From NCBI GenBank assembly GCA_963799365.1, contig CAWCWV010000017.1:719913-783912 (forward strand): a stretch of DNA of 64,000 bases. Direction: 5' to 3'. This document shows, in pieces, positions 43,403 through 51,598 of this stretch. The notes beneath the pieces were generated by a model. It was not told where the DNA came from and made no database searches. It was given only the letters and a program-made list of their open reading frames with translations. The first letter of the stretch is position 1. The number at the start of each line of letters is the position of its first letter. Source of the DNA: Marinirhabdus sp963799365. Lineage in GTDB: Bacteria; Bacteroidota; Bacteroidia; Flavobacteriales; Flavobacteriaceae. Both the position numbers and the translations under genes were made by a program.

Positions 43403-44560
43403 CTATTTTGTGACAAATTTTATCACTGCTTCAGTAATAAAATCTATTTGCTCATCGTCCAGTTCTGTGTGCATAGGCAATGAAATCACCTCTTTAACTA
43501 ACTGGTTTGTTATCGTAAAATCTGCTTCATTGTAACGTGCATCTGCATATGCTTTTTGTAAGTGTAAAGGTATTGGATAATAGACACCACAAGGAATTCC
43601 TTTGTCGTTTAAATGCTGCACAAGCGCATCTCTATCTGCTTTGGTAATTCGTAGTGTATATTGATGAAATACGTGGCAATCGCAAACATCGCAAATACTT
43701 GAACCAGCATCACAAAATCCTGTTGGAGTTATAACGCCTTCAATTCCTTTAAATGCCTGAGAATATTTTCTTGCTGCATTTCGTCGTGCTACGTTGTACT
43801 CATTTAAATGTGGCAATTTTGCTCTCAATACGGCAGCTTGAATGGAGTCCAAACGTGAATTTACCCCAACTACATCGTGATGATAGCGAACATACATACC
43901 GTGATTTACAATTCCACGTATCGAATGTGCTAGATCATCATCATTCGTAAAAATAGCACCCCCATCGCCGTAACAACCTAAATTTTTTGATGGAAAGAAA
44001 GACGTAGATCCTACATGGCCTATACCGCCTGTTTTTGTTTTTGTTCCATCTTTTGAGGTATAATTGGATCCAATTCCTTGGGCGTTATCTTCAATAACGT
44101 ACAAATTATGTTCTTCAGCAATTTCCATAATGGCATCCATATTCGCGGAAAGCCCAAAAAGGTGTACAGGAACAATAGCCTTTGTTTTTGGGGTGATTGC
44201 CTTCTTTACAGCTTCAATATCTATATTAAAATTTATAGGGTCTACATCTACCAATATTGGTGTTAATTGTAGCAATGCAATTACTTCCACGGTTGCTGCA
44301 AAAGTAAAATCTGCTGTAATTACTTCGTCTCCTGGCTGAAAACCTAATCCCATCATAGCAATTTGTAATGCATCTGTACCATTGGCACAGGGGATGACAT
44401 GTTTTACCCCCAGATAAGTTTCTAATTCTTTTTGGAAGGCATGAACTTCTGGACCGTTTATAAAAGCCGTTGTCTCTATCACCTCTAAAATTGATGCATT
44501 CACCTGTTCTTTTATATGCTCGTATTGGCCTTTCAGATCGACCATTTGTATTTTTCTCAT
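43403..44560 (-). CDS. DegT/DnrJ/EryC1/StrS aminotransferase with Cys-rich insert
   Basis: A 385-aa sugar aminotransferase making amino sugars for surface glycans. 'VIPCANGTDALQIAMMGLGF', 'FTFAATVEVIALL', 'IEDNAQGIGSNYTSKDG' (PLP), Schiff-base Lys in 'TSFFPSKNLGCYGDGGAIFT' and 'YYPIPLHLQKAY'. Between residues about 295 and 315 there is an uncommon cluster of Cys ('FCDAGSSICDVCDCHVFHQY') that could bind metal. First gene of the pair with galE. Confidence 0.92.
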   Translation of the reverse strand: MRKIQMVDLKGQYEHIKEQVNASILEVIETTAFINGPEVHAFQKELETYLGVKHVIPCANGTDALQIAMMGLGFQPGDEVITADFTFAATVEVIALLQLTPILVDVDPINFNIDIEAVKKAITPKTKAIVPVHLFGLSANMDAIMEIAEEHNLYVIEDNAQGIGSNYTSKDGTKTKTGGIGHVGSTSFFPSKNLGCYGDGGAIFTNDDDLAHSIRGIVNHGMYVRYHHDVVGVNSRLDSIQAAVLRAKLPHLNEYNVARRNAARKYSQAFKGIEGVITPTGFCDAGSSICDVCDCHVFHQYTLRITKADRDALVQHLNDKGIPCGVYYPIPLHLQKAYADARYNEADFTITNQLVKEVISLPMHTELDDEQIDFITEAVIKFVTK

Positions 44561-44703
44561 AGCTACTGCCCTTCTATGGGGATATTTTTATGGTAATGAA
44601 ATTGAATAAATTCCTCTTTGGTAAAAATACGAAAAACCCCAAGCCTCACCATATTATTTATAGATTAACAGAAGCTGCCATAATTTTTCTAATTTAGCGA
44701 CCT

Positions 44704-45951
44704 ATGGGTACACTTTACAACATAGCTACATATATAATGAGTTTTTTTCTTTGGCTTTCGCAAGTCTTTAGTCAAAAAATGAAATTTTTTATACAAGGCC
44801 GCCAGAGCACCTTCTCCATTTTAATAGAAAAAATAAAACCTACAGACCAGACAATTTGGTTTCATTGCGCTTCCTTGGGTGAGTTTGAACAGGGTTTTCC
44901 TATTATGGAGGCCATAAAAAAACATTTCCCTAAGTATAAGATAGTAATTTCCTTTTTTTCACCTTCAGGATATGAAATTAAAAAGAACACACCTGTCGCA
45001 GATGCGGTAGTTTATTTACCTATGGACACAAAAGCGAGCGCTCGTAAATTTGTTGAGTTAGTGCACCCAACCACCGCTTTTTTTGTAAAATATGAGTTTT
45101 GGCCCAATTATCTTTTTCAGCTGAAAAAGCAGGGCGTACACACCCTTTTAATTTCAGGTGTTTTCAGAGAAAATCAAGTTTTTTTTAAATCCTACGGAAG
45201 TTTTATGAGGAAAGCGCTGGCAAATTTTGACCATATTTTTGTTCAAACTAAGGTTTCAGAAGCCTTACTGAAAGAAATTGAAATCACTGAGGTTTCAGTG
45301 AGTGGCGATACTAGATTCGATAGGGTTTCACACCAAATTGAGCATGATAATTCGATTGAATTCATGGAAATTTTTAAAGGTGATTCGCTCTGCATTGTCT
45401 GCGGAAGTACTTGGCCCGAAGATGAGACAGTATTGCTGCCATTTATAAACAATAATAAAGACATCAAGTTTGTGATTGCTCCACATAAAATGGATGTTGG
45501 AAATATAAATGCATTTCAGAAAAAACTGAAACACTCCAATATAAGATACACGCAACTAGAAAGTAAAAGTGACGCTCTTAGAGAAGCTTCTGTACTTATT
45601 GTAGACACCATTGGATTACTCACTAAAATATACAGTTACGCAGATATTGCTTATGTGGGTGGCGCTATGGGAATAACCGGACTACATAATATCCTAGAAC
45701 CTGCTACTTTTAGTGTTCCCATTGTGATAGGTAAAAATTATGAAGATTTCCCCGAAGCCGAAAGGCTAGAATCTTTGGCAGGCTTATTCAGTATAAAAAA
45801 TGCTGCAACTTGTTCCGAAATTCTCACAAAACTTTCAGCTAATAGCAACTTCAGAGATAAAACAGGAATGATTGCTGGCCATTTTGTGAATAGTAATACA
45901 GGGGCTACAGCTATGGTTTTGGATTATTTTAAAAATTTAGAGAACAACTAA
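44704..45951 (+). CDS. waaA: 3-deoxy-D-manno-octulosonic acid (Kdo) transferase
   Basis: A 415-aa membrane-associated GT30 glycosyltransferase adding Kdo to lipid A precursor. N-terminal membrane anchor ('IMSFFLWLSQVFS'), 'WFHCASLGEFEQGFPIMEAI', 'YLPMDTKASARKFVELVHPT', 'CGSTWPEDETVLLPFI' and 'YVGGAMGITGLHNILEPATF'. Divergent from the sugar-aminotransferase gene, forming an envelope-polysaccharide neighbourhood. Confidence 0.93.
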   Translation: MGTLYNIATYIMSFFLWLSQVFSQKMKFFIQGRQSTFSILIEKIKPTDQTIWFHCASLGEFEQGFPIMEAIKKHFPKYKIVISFFSPSGYEIKKNTPVADAVVYLPMDTKASARKFVELVHPTTAFFVKYEFWPNYLFQLKKQGVHTLLISGVFRENQVFFKSYGSFMRKALANFDHIFVQTKVSEALLKEIEITEVSVSGDTRFDRVSHQIEHDNSIEFMEIFKGDSLCIVCGSTWPEDETVLLPFINNNKDIKFVIAPHKMDVGNINAFQKKLKHSNIRYTQLESKSDALREASVLIVDTIGLLTKIYSYADIAYVGGAMGITGLHNILEPATFSVPIVIGKNYEDFPEAERLESLAGLFSIKNAATCSEILTKLSANSNFRDKTGMIAGHFVNSNTGATAMVLDYFKNLENN

Positions 45952-45954
45952 ACA

Positions 45955-46608
45955 TTAAACAGTTACCGCTTCATTTAAATACCTTCTGAAAGGCAACATT
46001 TCTTTGTATATGTTAAGAACTTTTTCTTCAAATCTATCGCCCATTACTTCATTTTGAGTGAGTTGAACTGTAACTGCAAACGACTTTCGGCGTAGCAGAT
46101 CTATATGGGGGTGTTCTTGTGTAAATCCTCTAGGCGCTGTTTTTAAAGGATCATCCGCTACCAAATCACCAAACATATCTTTAAAACTATTTTTTTTAAG
46201 TATTTTTTTTAATTCCCCACCGTTATAATCAATTGCTTGGCGGATACTCTTCAAAATTGTAGAAGAAGGATGCCAGTAGCCGCCACCTATAAAATTTTCG
46301 GAAGTTCCTAAATGAATATAAAAATCACCTTGTTTACTTTCCTGGTCTAATCCGGCTCCAAAATGATCTTTATAAATAGGTTTGTTTGGATGAAACATCA
46401 AATTGTTATTAATGCGGTTGATTGCCTTTTTCCCAGGAGTATCGAAATAATTTGGATCAATTTCAGCAAGTTTTATATTCATTTTATCCAACCATTCAAT
46501 ATAGAAGTCGCGCACACTATGATACGCATCCCTATGTTCATCCATCCATTCTTTCGTATTATTTTGCTGTAAACTTCTTAAGAATTTATAAAGAATAGAA
46601 AAACTCAT
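45955..46608 (-). CDS. DUF2461 family protein
   Basis: A 217-aa protein, start at 46608 ('MSFSILYKFLRSLQQNNTKE'). DUF2461 hallmarks: 'NNTKEWMDEHRDAYHSVRDF', 'RFDEKVLNIYKEMLPFRRYL'-like C-terminus, and 'RINNNLMFHPNKPIYKDHFG'. Function unknown. It ends 3 bp from the waaA stop, tail to tail. Confidence 0.88.
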   Translation of the reverse strand: MSFSILYKFLRSLQQNNTKEWMDEHRDAYHSVRDFYIEWLDKMNIKLAEIDPNYFDTPGKKAINRINNNLMFHPNKPIYKDHFGAGLDQESKQGDFYIHLGTSENFIGGGYWHPSSTILKSIRQAIDYNGGELKKILKKNSFKDMFGDLVADDPLKTAPRGFTQEHPHIDLLRRKSFAVTVQLTQNEVMGDRFEEKVLNIYKEMLPFRRYLNEAVTV

Positions 46609-46726
46609 TTTTTTTTTAAAATAAGTGAAGACATTCCTACTATACAAAATTTTAATATAACTTTACGATTGCCCAAATGTTAAAAAACGTAGTTTTGTTT
46701 GATAATTAAAACAAACCGTACCCATT

Positions 46727-46948
46727 ATGAAAAAATTAATGATTGCCGCAGCATTAGTTTGCGCAGTATTCGCAACTTCTTGTAGAGAAACAGAAACGAA
46801 AGAAGTGATTGTTGAAAAAGAAGTAGAAGTAAAAGTAGATTCTGATGACGATGAAGGTGGAATACTAGAACGTGCTGCAAAAGAAGTTGACAAAGAAGTA
46901 AACGAAGAAATAAATGAAGAAATCGATAAAATTGGAAATGACGATTAA
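46727..46948 (+). CDS. Small acidic lipoprotein of the SCRET family (1 of 5)
   Basis: A 73-aa protein. Signal peptide plus lipobox 'VCAVFATSC', Cys at residue 19, then RETETKEV. The mature part is almost all Glu, Lys, Asp and Val, likely helical or disordered ('KEVDKEVNEEINEEIDKI'). Four more genes in this region share the lipobox followed by Arg, an acid and Thr. It is probably membrane-anchored; function unknown. Confidence 0.8.
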   Translation: MKKLMIAAALVCAVFATSCRETETKEVIVEKEVEVKVDSDDDEGGILERAAKEVDKEVNEEINEEIDKIGNDD

Positions 46949-46981
46949 ATTTTAATAAACACTAACATAAATAATTTACCC

Positions 46982-47191
46982 ATGAAAAAACTAATTTTAA
47001 GCCTAGCCCTATTATTTACATTGAGTACAGCATTTGTATCATGTAGAGAGACAAAAGAAACTAAAATTGAAGTTGAAGCAGACGACGTAGCAGATGATGT
47101 TGAAGATGCAATAGATGATGCAGGAGATGCAGTAGAAGACGCTGCAGACGATGTTGAAGATGCAGTGACTGGTGAAGACGACACTCAATAA
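46982..47191 (+). CDS. Small acidic lipoprotein of the SCRET family (2 of 5)
   Basis: A 69-aa protein with lipobox 'LSTAFVSC', then RETKETKI. The mature sequence is a repeated Asp/Ala/Val heptad-like pattern ('ADDVADDVEDAIDDAGDAVE'), strongly acidic and predicted helical. It starts 33 bp after the preceding member, so likely one transcript. Function unknown. Confidence 0.8.
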   Translation: MKKLILSLALLFTLSTAFVSCRETKETKIEVEADDVADDVEDAIDDAGDAVEDAADDVEDAVTGEDDTQ

Positions 47192-47209
47192 ATTAAAAAC
47201 AACCTAATT

Positions 47210-47449
47210 ATGAAAAAATTAATTTTAACTGCCTTTGCTTTTGCAACCCTTGCGGTAACTTTTACTTCTTGTAGAGATACAGAAGAAAAGACTGAAAAAG
47301 AGCAACTTATTGATAACGCTCAAGAAGATGGAGCAAAAATTGAAGTGAAAGATGGCGGAGATAAGGTGAAAATCGAAAATCCTGACGGAAGTGAAACAAA
47401 AATCAAAACAGATGATGGTGACGTTAAAATTAAGACTGACGATAATTAA
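47210..47449 (+). CDS. Small lipoprotein of the SCRET family (3 of 5), beta-type tail
   Basis: A 79-aa protein with lipobox 'LAVTFTSC', then RDTEEKTE. Unlike the others, the tail is built of short repeats ('KIEVKDGGDKVKIENPDGSE', 'TKIKTDDGDVKIKTDDN') that look like beta-strands with DG turns. A strong terminator follows, ending this three-gene set. Confidence 0.8.
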   Translation: MKKLILTAFAFATLAVTFTSCRDTEEKTEKEQLIDNAQEDGAKIEVKDGGDKVKIENPDGSETKIKTDDGDVKIKTDDN

Positions 47450-47470
47450 TCCGTTTTTAATAAACCCTAA

Positions 47471-47496
47471 AAACTCCGTGAGAAATCACGGAGTTT
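47471..47496 (+). terminator. Terminator after the lipoprotein trio
   Basis: Perfect 11-bp stem AAACTCCGTGA/TCACGGAGTTT with a GAAA tetraloop, then T's. It also lies just past the stop of the convergent repressor gene and may serve both. Confidence 0.93.
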
Positions 47497-47498
47497 TT

Positions 47499-48269
47499 TT
47501 ATGTGTTTAAATTTTTAATTTGTCCTTTCAACTCTTCCATAGATTGCTGTAGTTGTCGCAATAAAGCACTCTCGGAAGGATCATCCAGACCAAAAGTTAG
47601 CTTACTATTCACCATCCATAATTCTTGAATATTTTTCACGGATACATCTATTGGAATATATTCTGAATTTAAAGAAATAAGTCTCACTTTATCAGGAGCA
47701 TTTGGTATTTTTTGAAGTTTCTTCACTAGTACTGAATCGTGTAATACTACAATATAAATTTTGCTATCACTGGCTTCAGAGATACTTGGTACTGCTTTGC
47801 CAAGTACCCACTCATTGGGCCTAATGTTTGGCAACATACTATCCCCTTCTACTTGAAATCCGCGATAAGTGGCATTTCTATATTCTGGCAAAGGAATATT
47901 AAATGCCGGCAAAGTTTCATACCAACTTACATCTTGAATATTGTGAGGATAGCCAGCTGCGGCTTTTTGATTTACCAGTAAGATGGTATCCTTATCTTCC
48001 TGATCTATTGAAATGACTTTTGGCCCGACATTTCCACCATCTACATCTAAATATTGCGTATAACTCTTCCCAAACAACCACAACGGATTAATTTGAAACT
48101 GTCTTAATAACTCCATCACAATTTTACCAGAAATTTTAGTTTTTCCGCGTTCAATATCAGCTGTGGTAGCACCAATATCCAGAAGTTCTGCAAAAGATTG
48201 TTGCGTATGATGTTGCTCTTCCCTTATTTTTTTAAGGCGTCGAGCTTCAATAGATAATTTAGATTCCAT
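47499..48269 (-). CDS. XRE-HTH / S24 peptidase LexA-like self-cleaving repressor
   Basis: A 256-aa protein. XRE-type HTH at about residues 10-65 ('TQQSFAELLDIGATTADIER'), then an S24 domain: predicted Ala105-Gly106 cleavage bond in 'QKAAAGYPHN', nucleophile Ser144 in 'EGDSMLPNIRP', general-base Lys183 or 184 in 'HDSVLVKKLQKI'. The spacings (39 and 39) are close to those of LexA (35 and 37). So it should be a repressor inactivated by RecA-stimulated autocleavage. It is divergent from a radical-SAM DNA repair-type pair and flanked by operator-like repeats, suggesting it controls itself and that pair. It could be an old prophage repressor, but no phage genes surround it. Confidence 0.82.
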   Translation of the reverse strand: MESKLSIEARRLKKIREEQHHTQQSFAELLDIGATTADIERGKTKISGKIVMELLRQFQINPLWLFGKSYTQYLDVDGGNVGPKVISIDQEDKDTILLVNQKAAAGYPHNIQDVSWYETLPAFNIPLPEYRNATYRGFQVEGDSMLPNIRPNEWVLGKAVPSISEASDSKIYIVVLHDSVLVKKLQKIPNAPDKVRLISLNSEYIPIDVSVKNIQELWMVNSKLTFGLDDPSESALLRQLQQSMEELKGQIKNLNT

Positions 48270-48288
48270 GTCCCGAAGATACGTTTTT

Positions 48289-48362
48289 TTGGAATATATC
48301 CAAATTAATTACGGACAAATTCCTATAAAAAGGAATATTTCCATATTTTTGTATATATTCCA
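48289..48362. promoter_or_regulatory. Operator-like cluster of GGAATATnTnC sites
   Basis: In the divergent promoter region: GGAATATATCC (48291-48301, within TTGGA/TCCAA arms), GGAATATTTCC (48332-48342) and, on the other strand, GGAATATATAC (48361-48351). Further half-sites are ATTCC at 48319-48323 and GGAATAT at 48412-48418. The repetition next to a repressor gene argues for its binding sites; this is inferred, not shown. Confidence 0.6.
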
Positions 48363-48471
48363 TTACGATATAAATTTTGAAAGTTCATCGATTTCTACCT
48401 TAATCCTAAAGGGAATATCGATGAAATTTTAATTTTTTTTTTGAATTAATCCTATTAAATCCCGAGGCTTT

Positions 48472-49758
48472 ATGAATTTTGAAAGAATAAAAGAAAAACT
48501 AAATATACTCGCAGATGCCGCCAAATACGATGTATCCTGCTCCTCCAGCGGAAGTAAGCGAACCAATAAAAATAAAGGACTAGGAGATAGTTCTGGGATG
48601 GGAATTTGTCACAGCTATACCGAAGATGGCCGTTGTGTTTCACTGCTAAAAATACTGCTTACCAATCATTGTATTTTTGATTGCGCCTACTGTGTCACTA
48701 GAAAAAGTAACGACATTAAACGTGCTGCTTTTAAAGTTCAGGAAGTAGTAGATCTTACTATTGCATTTTACAGGCGTAATTATATAGAAGGTCTTTTTTT
48801 AAGTAGTGGTATTTTTAAGGATGCAGATACTACGATGGAGCGATTAGTACAGGTGGCTAAAAAACTTCGGGAAGAAGAAAATTTTAACGGCTATATCCAT
48901 TTGAAATCTATTCCCGGCGCCAGTGATGAACTCATGCGGGAGGCTGGATTGTATGCAGATAGACTTTCTGTAAATATTGAAATTCCTTCAGAAAAAGGGC
49001 TAAAATTATTAGCCCCAGATAAAAACAGAGCGGATTTTATAAAGCCAATGCTAAAGGTAAAAAATGAAATTATCCAATATAAAGCTGAAAAGAAACTCAT
49101 TAAAAGTACTCCTGTCTATGCTCCGGCTGGTCAAAGCACACAGATGATTATTGGTGCCAGCGGCGAAACAGATGCTGAGATTATGTATACTTCGGCGTAT
49201 TATTACAAGCAATTTAATATGAAACGGGTATATTATTCGGGTTATATTCCTATCAGTTACGACGCTCGCTTGCCATCTATTGGCACCGAAGTTCCTATGC
49301 TTCGGGAAAATAGATTATACCAAACAGATTGGTTGCTTCGATTTTATGGCTTCGATATTCGAGAATTACTTAATAAGGAATATCCTAATTTGGATAGTGA
49401 CATAGACCCAAAATTAAGCTGGGCGTTGCGTAATTTACACCACTTCCCTATTGATGTGAATAAAGCGGATAAAGTGATGTTAGCCCGAATTCCTGGCGTT
49501 GGAATGAAATCTGTTCACAAAATATTGCATGCACGGCGCTTCAGAAAACTGAATTGGGAGCATTTAAAAGCTATTGGCATTGCAATGAACCGTAGTAAAT
49601 ATTTTATGGTGTGCGATTCTAACCAATTTGAAAGAAAAGACAGAACAGCAGCTCAGATTAAAAGTCTTATTTTACAACATTCCGCCAGTAAATACAGTAC
49701 AACCTACAACCAACAGCTCAATCTTTTTTCTTCCATAGATAGTCCAATTGCCGTATGA
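48472..49758 (+). CDS. Putative DNA modification/repair radical SAM protein with HhH
   Basis: A 428-aa protein. The radical-SAM Fe-S motif is 'CIFDCAYC' (C-x3-C-x2-C), with 'LFLSSGIFKDADTTMERLVQ' after it and a C-terminal helix-hairpin-helix ('LARIPGVGMKSVHKILHARR') as in DNA glycosylases. It matches the family annotated as a putative DNA modification/repair radical SAM protein; the chemistry is unknown. It overlaps the next gene by 4 bp (ATGA), a pairing that recurs across bacteria. Divergent from a LexA-like gene. Confidence 0.88.
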   Translation: MNFERIKEKLNILADAAKYDVSCSSSGSKRTNKNKGLGDSSGMGICHSYTEDGRCVSLLKILLTNHCIFDCAYCVTRKSNDIKRAAFKVQEVVDLTIAFYRRNYIEGLFLSSGIFKDADTTMERLVQVAKKLREEENFNGYIHLKSIPGASDELMREAGLYADRLSVNIEIPSEKGLKLLAPDKNRADFIKPMLKVKNEIIQYKAEKKLIKSTPVYAPAGQSTQMIIGASGETDAEIMYTSAYYYKQFNMKRVYYSGYIPISYDARLPSIGTEVPMLRENRLYQTDWLLRFYGFDIRELLNKEYPNLDSDIDPKLSWALRNLHHFPIDVNKADKVMLARIPGVGMKSVHKILHARRFRKLNWEHLKAIGIAMNRSKYFMVCDSNQFERKDRTAAQIKSLILQHSASKYSTTYNQQLNLFSSIDSPIAV

Positions 49759-50534
49759 GAACCACGCTTGTATACGACGGCTCTTTTGAAGGTTTTTTAA
49801 GTACAGTGTTTCAAGTATATGAAGAAAAGCTTTGGGATGCTATAATTGAAAGAAATCAATTGGCTACTGAAACATTCTTTGCAGCATGTATTCCTGTAAT
49901 AACAGATTCGGAAAAAGCAACCCGAGTATGGAAAGGATTGGTTAGGCATTGTTCGGCTGAAGGAAAAAACAATATTTACAACGCTTTTTTAAGTGAACTT
50001 CCACACATTGAAAATATTTTATTGCATTTTATTAAAAGATCCCTTTCAGAAAAACGATGCGTGGCCAATGATTTTGCAGATCCTGATATCTTGAAAATTG
50101 CTCAAGCCGTAAAAATGGTAAGGCGTGAAAAACACAGAATGGATGCTTTTGTACGTTTCAGATTAACAAAAGACAAGCTGTATTTTGCTACCATATCTCC
50201 AGACTTTAATGTATTGCCTTTAAATGCTAAACATTTTAAGAACAGATATTCAGACCAAAAATGGTTAATCTACGATCTAAAAAGGAAATATGGTATCTAT
50301 TACGATTTAAAAGACGTGAATTACGTGAAGTTGCAACTTTCCAAAGAAATTAATAATACTTCAAAAGAAGCACATTATTTTACTGAAGAAGACACAGCAT
50401 TTCAAGACCTTTGGAAAAACTACTTTACTAGTACAAATATTACTTCCCGTAAAAACATGAAACTACACGTTCAACACGTACCTAAACGATATTGGAAATA
50501 TTTATCTGAAAAAACACCTAAATTAAAAAAATGA
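49755..50534 (+). CDS. Partner DNA metabolism protein (TIGR03915/DUF4130 type)
   Basis: A 259-aa protein beginning 'TTLVYDGSFEGFLSTVFQVY', with 'AQAVKMVRREKHRMDAFVRF' and 'RNMKLHVQHVPKRYWKYLSE'-like end. This family always accompanies the radical-SAM/HhH protein and is sometimes fused to uracil-DNA-glycosylase-like domains; no such fusion is visible here. Translationally coupled to the upstream gene (ATGA). Exact role unknown. Confidence 0.85.
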   Translation: MRTTLVYDGSFEGFLSTVFQVYEEKLWDAIIERNQLATETFFAACIPVITDSEKATRVWKGLVRHCSAEGKNNIYNAFLSELPHIENILLHFIKRSLSEKRCVANDFADPDILKIAQAVKMVRREKHRMDAFVRFRLTKDKLYFATISPDFNVLPLNAKHFKNRYSDQKWLIYDLKRKYGIYYDLKDVNYVKLQLSKEINNTSKEAHYFTEEDTAFQDLWKNYFTSTNITSRKNMKLHVQHVPKRYWKYLSEKTPKLKK

Positions 50535-50570
50535 GTATTTTTATCGCTTATTAACAATAAAACAACCATT

Positions 50571-50837
50571 ATGAAAAAAGTATATTTAGGTATTGCAGCT
50601 TTAGTTTTGCTGGTAAGTATTTCTTCATGTAGAGAAACCACTGGAGATAAGGCAGAGGAAGCTTTAGAGGCTGCTGCAGAAGACACAGAGAATAATTTAG
50701 AAGCTGCAGGAGAAGCAATAGAAGAAGCTGCTGAAAAGACAGGAGATGCAATAGAGAACGCCGTAGATAGCGCTGATAAAGAGCTTGATGAAGAAATTAA
50801 CAATACCGATGATGTAAACGGTGATGACGACAATTAA
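50571..50837 (+). CDS. Small acidic lipoprotein of the SCRET family (4 of 5)
   Basis: An 88-aa protein with lipobox 'LLVSISSC', then RETTGDKA. Mature part: Ala/Glu-rich amphipathic helix ('ALEAAAEDTENNLEAAGEAI') with a terminal 'NNTDDVNGDDDN'. It starts 36 bp after the DNA-metabolism gene on the same strand and may be co-transcribed with it. Very close to member 5, pointing to recent duplication. Confidence 0.82.
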   Translation: MKKVYLGIAALVLLVSISSCRETTGDKAEEALEAAAEDTENNLEAAGEAIEEAAEKTGDAIENAVDSADKELDEEINNTDDVNGDDDN

Positions 50838-50900
50838 ATTTTAACCACGAGTTTTACAAGTTTTTATATAAATTCACCTATTAATTTAAACACTAACAAA

Positions 50901-51134
50901 ATGAAAAAAGTATTAGTATCCTTCGCAGCCTTATCCCTCATATTTTCAATTTACTCTTGTAGAGAAACTACTGAAGAGAAAGCTGAAGACGCAGTAGAAG
51001 CTGCAGCAGAAGACACAGAAAACAATTTGGAAGCAGCAGGAGATGCAGCTGAAAATGCAGCAAACGATGCTGGACAAGAAATTAATGAAGAGATTGAAGG
51101 CACTGATGATGTAAACGGTGATGATGATAACTAA
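50901..51134 (+). CDS. Small acidic lipoprotein of the SCRET family (5 of 5)
   Basis: A 77-aa protein with lipobox 'LIFSIYSC', then RETTEEKA. It shares the 15-residue block EAAAEDTENNLEAAG and the 'DDVNGDDDN' end with member 4, but is shorter in the middle. Last gene before a strong terminator. Confidence 0.82.
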   Translation: MKKVLVSFAALSLIFSIYSCRETTEEKAEDAVEAAAEDTENNLEAAGDAAENAANDAGQEINEEIEGTDDVNGDDDN

Positions 51135-51158
51135 ATTTCTTTACGTATAACGTTTTAC

Positions 51159-51192
51159 AAAAACCCTTTCAGTTTACATTGAAAGGGTTTTT
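51159..51192 (+). terminator. Terminator after the second lipoprotein pair
   Basis: Perfect 13-bp stem (51159-51171 with 51180-51192; core ACCCTTTCA/TGAAAGGGT) and T-tail. Confidence 0.9.
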
Positions 51193-51475
51193 TAGTGTTC
51201 AAATATTACAAAACCAAACAATAAAAAACTTCAATAGAATTATTTGTATTTGGCCTACAAAATGTGCGCTTTTATAACACAAATACAATCAAAATTTCCT
51301 TCTATTCGCATTTTTTTCACTAATTAATTAATCGATTAAAAGCAAATTTATACGATTAAAGGATAAAAAAAGGGATAAATTTACACAAAACTTAGTAAAT
51401 CAGCACTATAGGATAATTAGTCTTTTACCCTTATCATTGTATCAACAAAAACAAATAACAATAAATCCTATACTT
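51193..51475. other. A+T-rich gene-free leader region
   Basis: No ORF. It holds a 12-bp palindrome TTAATCGATTAA (51328-51339) and a nearby ACGATTAAAGGAT. It presumably contains the promoter of the next small lipoprotein. Confidence 0.4.
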
Positions 51476-51598
51476 ATGAAAAAACTTATGTTTATTTTAG
51501 CTGTACTTGCATTAGCGGCTAGCTGTACCCCAGAAGATCAAGCAACAAATGACCAACAAATCGACAAAGCGAAATACGAAGTTCCGCCAAACGGATAG
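51476..51598 (+). CDS. 40-aa lipoprotein
   Basis: MKKLMFILAVLALAASC with the lipobox 'LALAASC', followed by TPEDQATNDQQIDKAKYEV and PPNG. A good signal peptide, and a sensible length for a tiny lipoprotein. The last 50 bp overlap the start of the next ORF in another frame if its first ATG is used. Function unknown. Confidence 0.7.
   Translation: MKKLMFILAVLALAASCTPEDQATNDQQIDKAKYEVPPNG

Noticed and set aside
46663..47184. Ser-rich reverse ORFs under the lipoproteins
   Set aside because: Complement of Asp/Glu-codon-rich genes; composition artefact.
47499..48269. Repressor taken as evidence of a prophage
   Set aside because: No other phage genes, integrase or att sites are near it; the adjacent genes are DNA-repair type.
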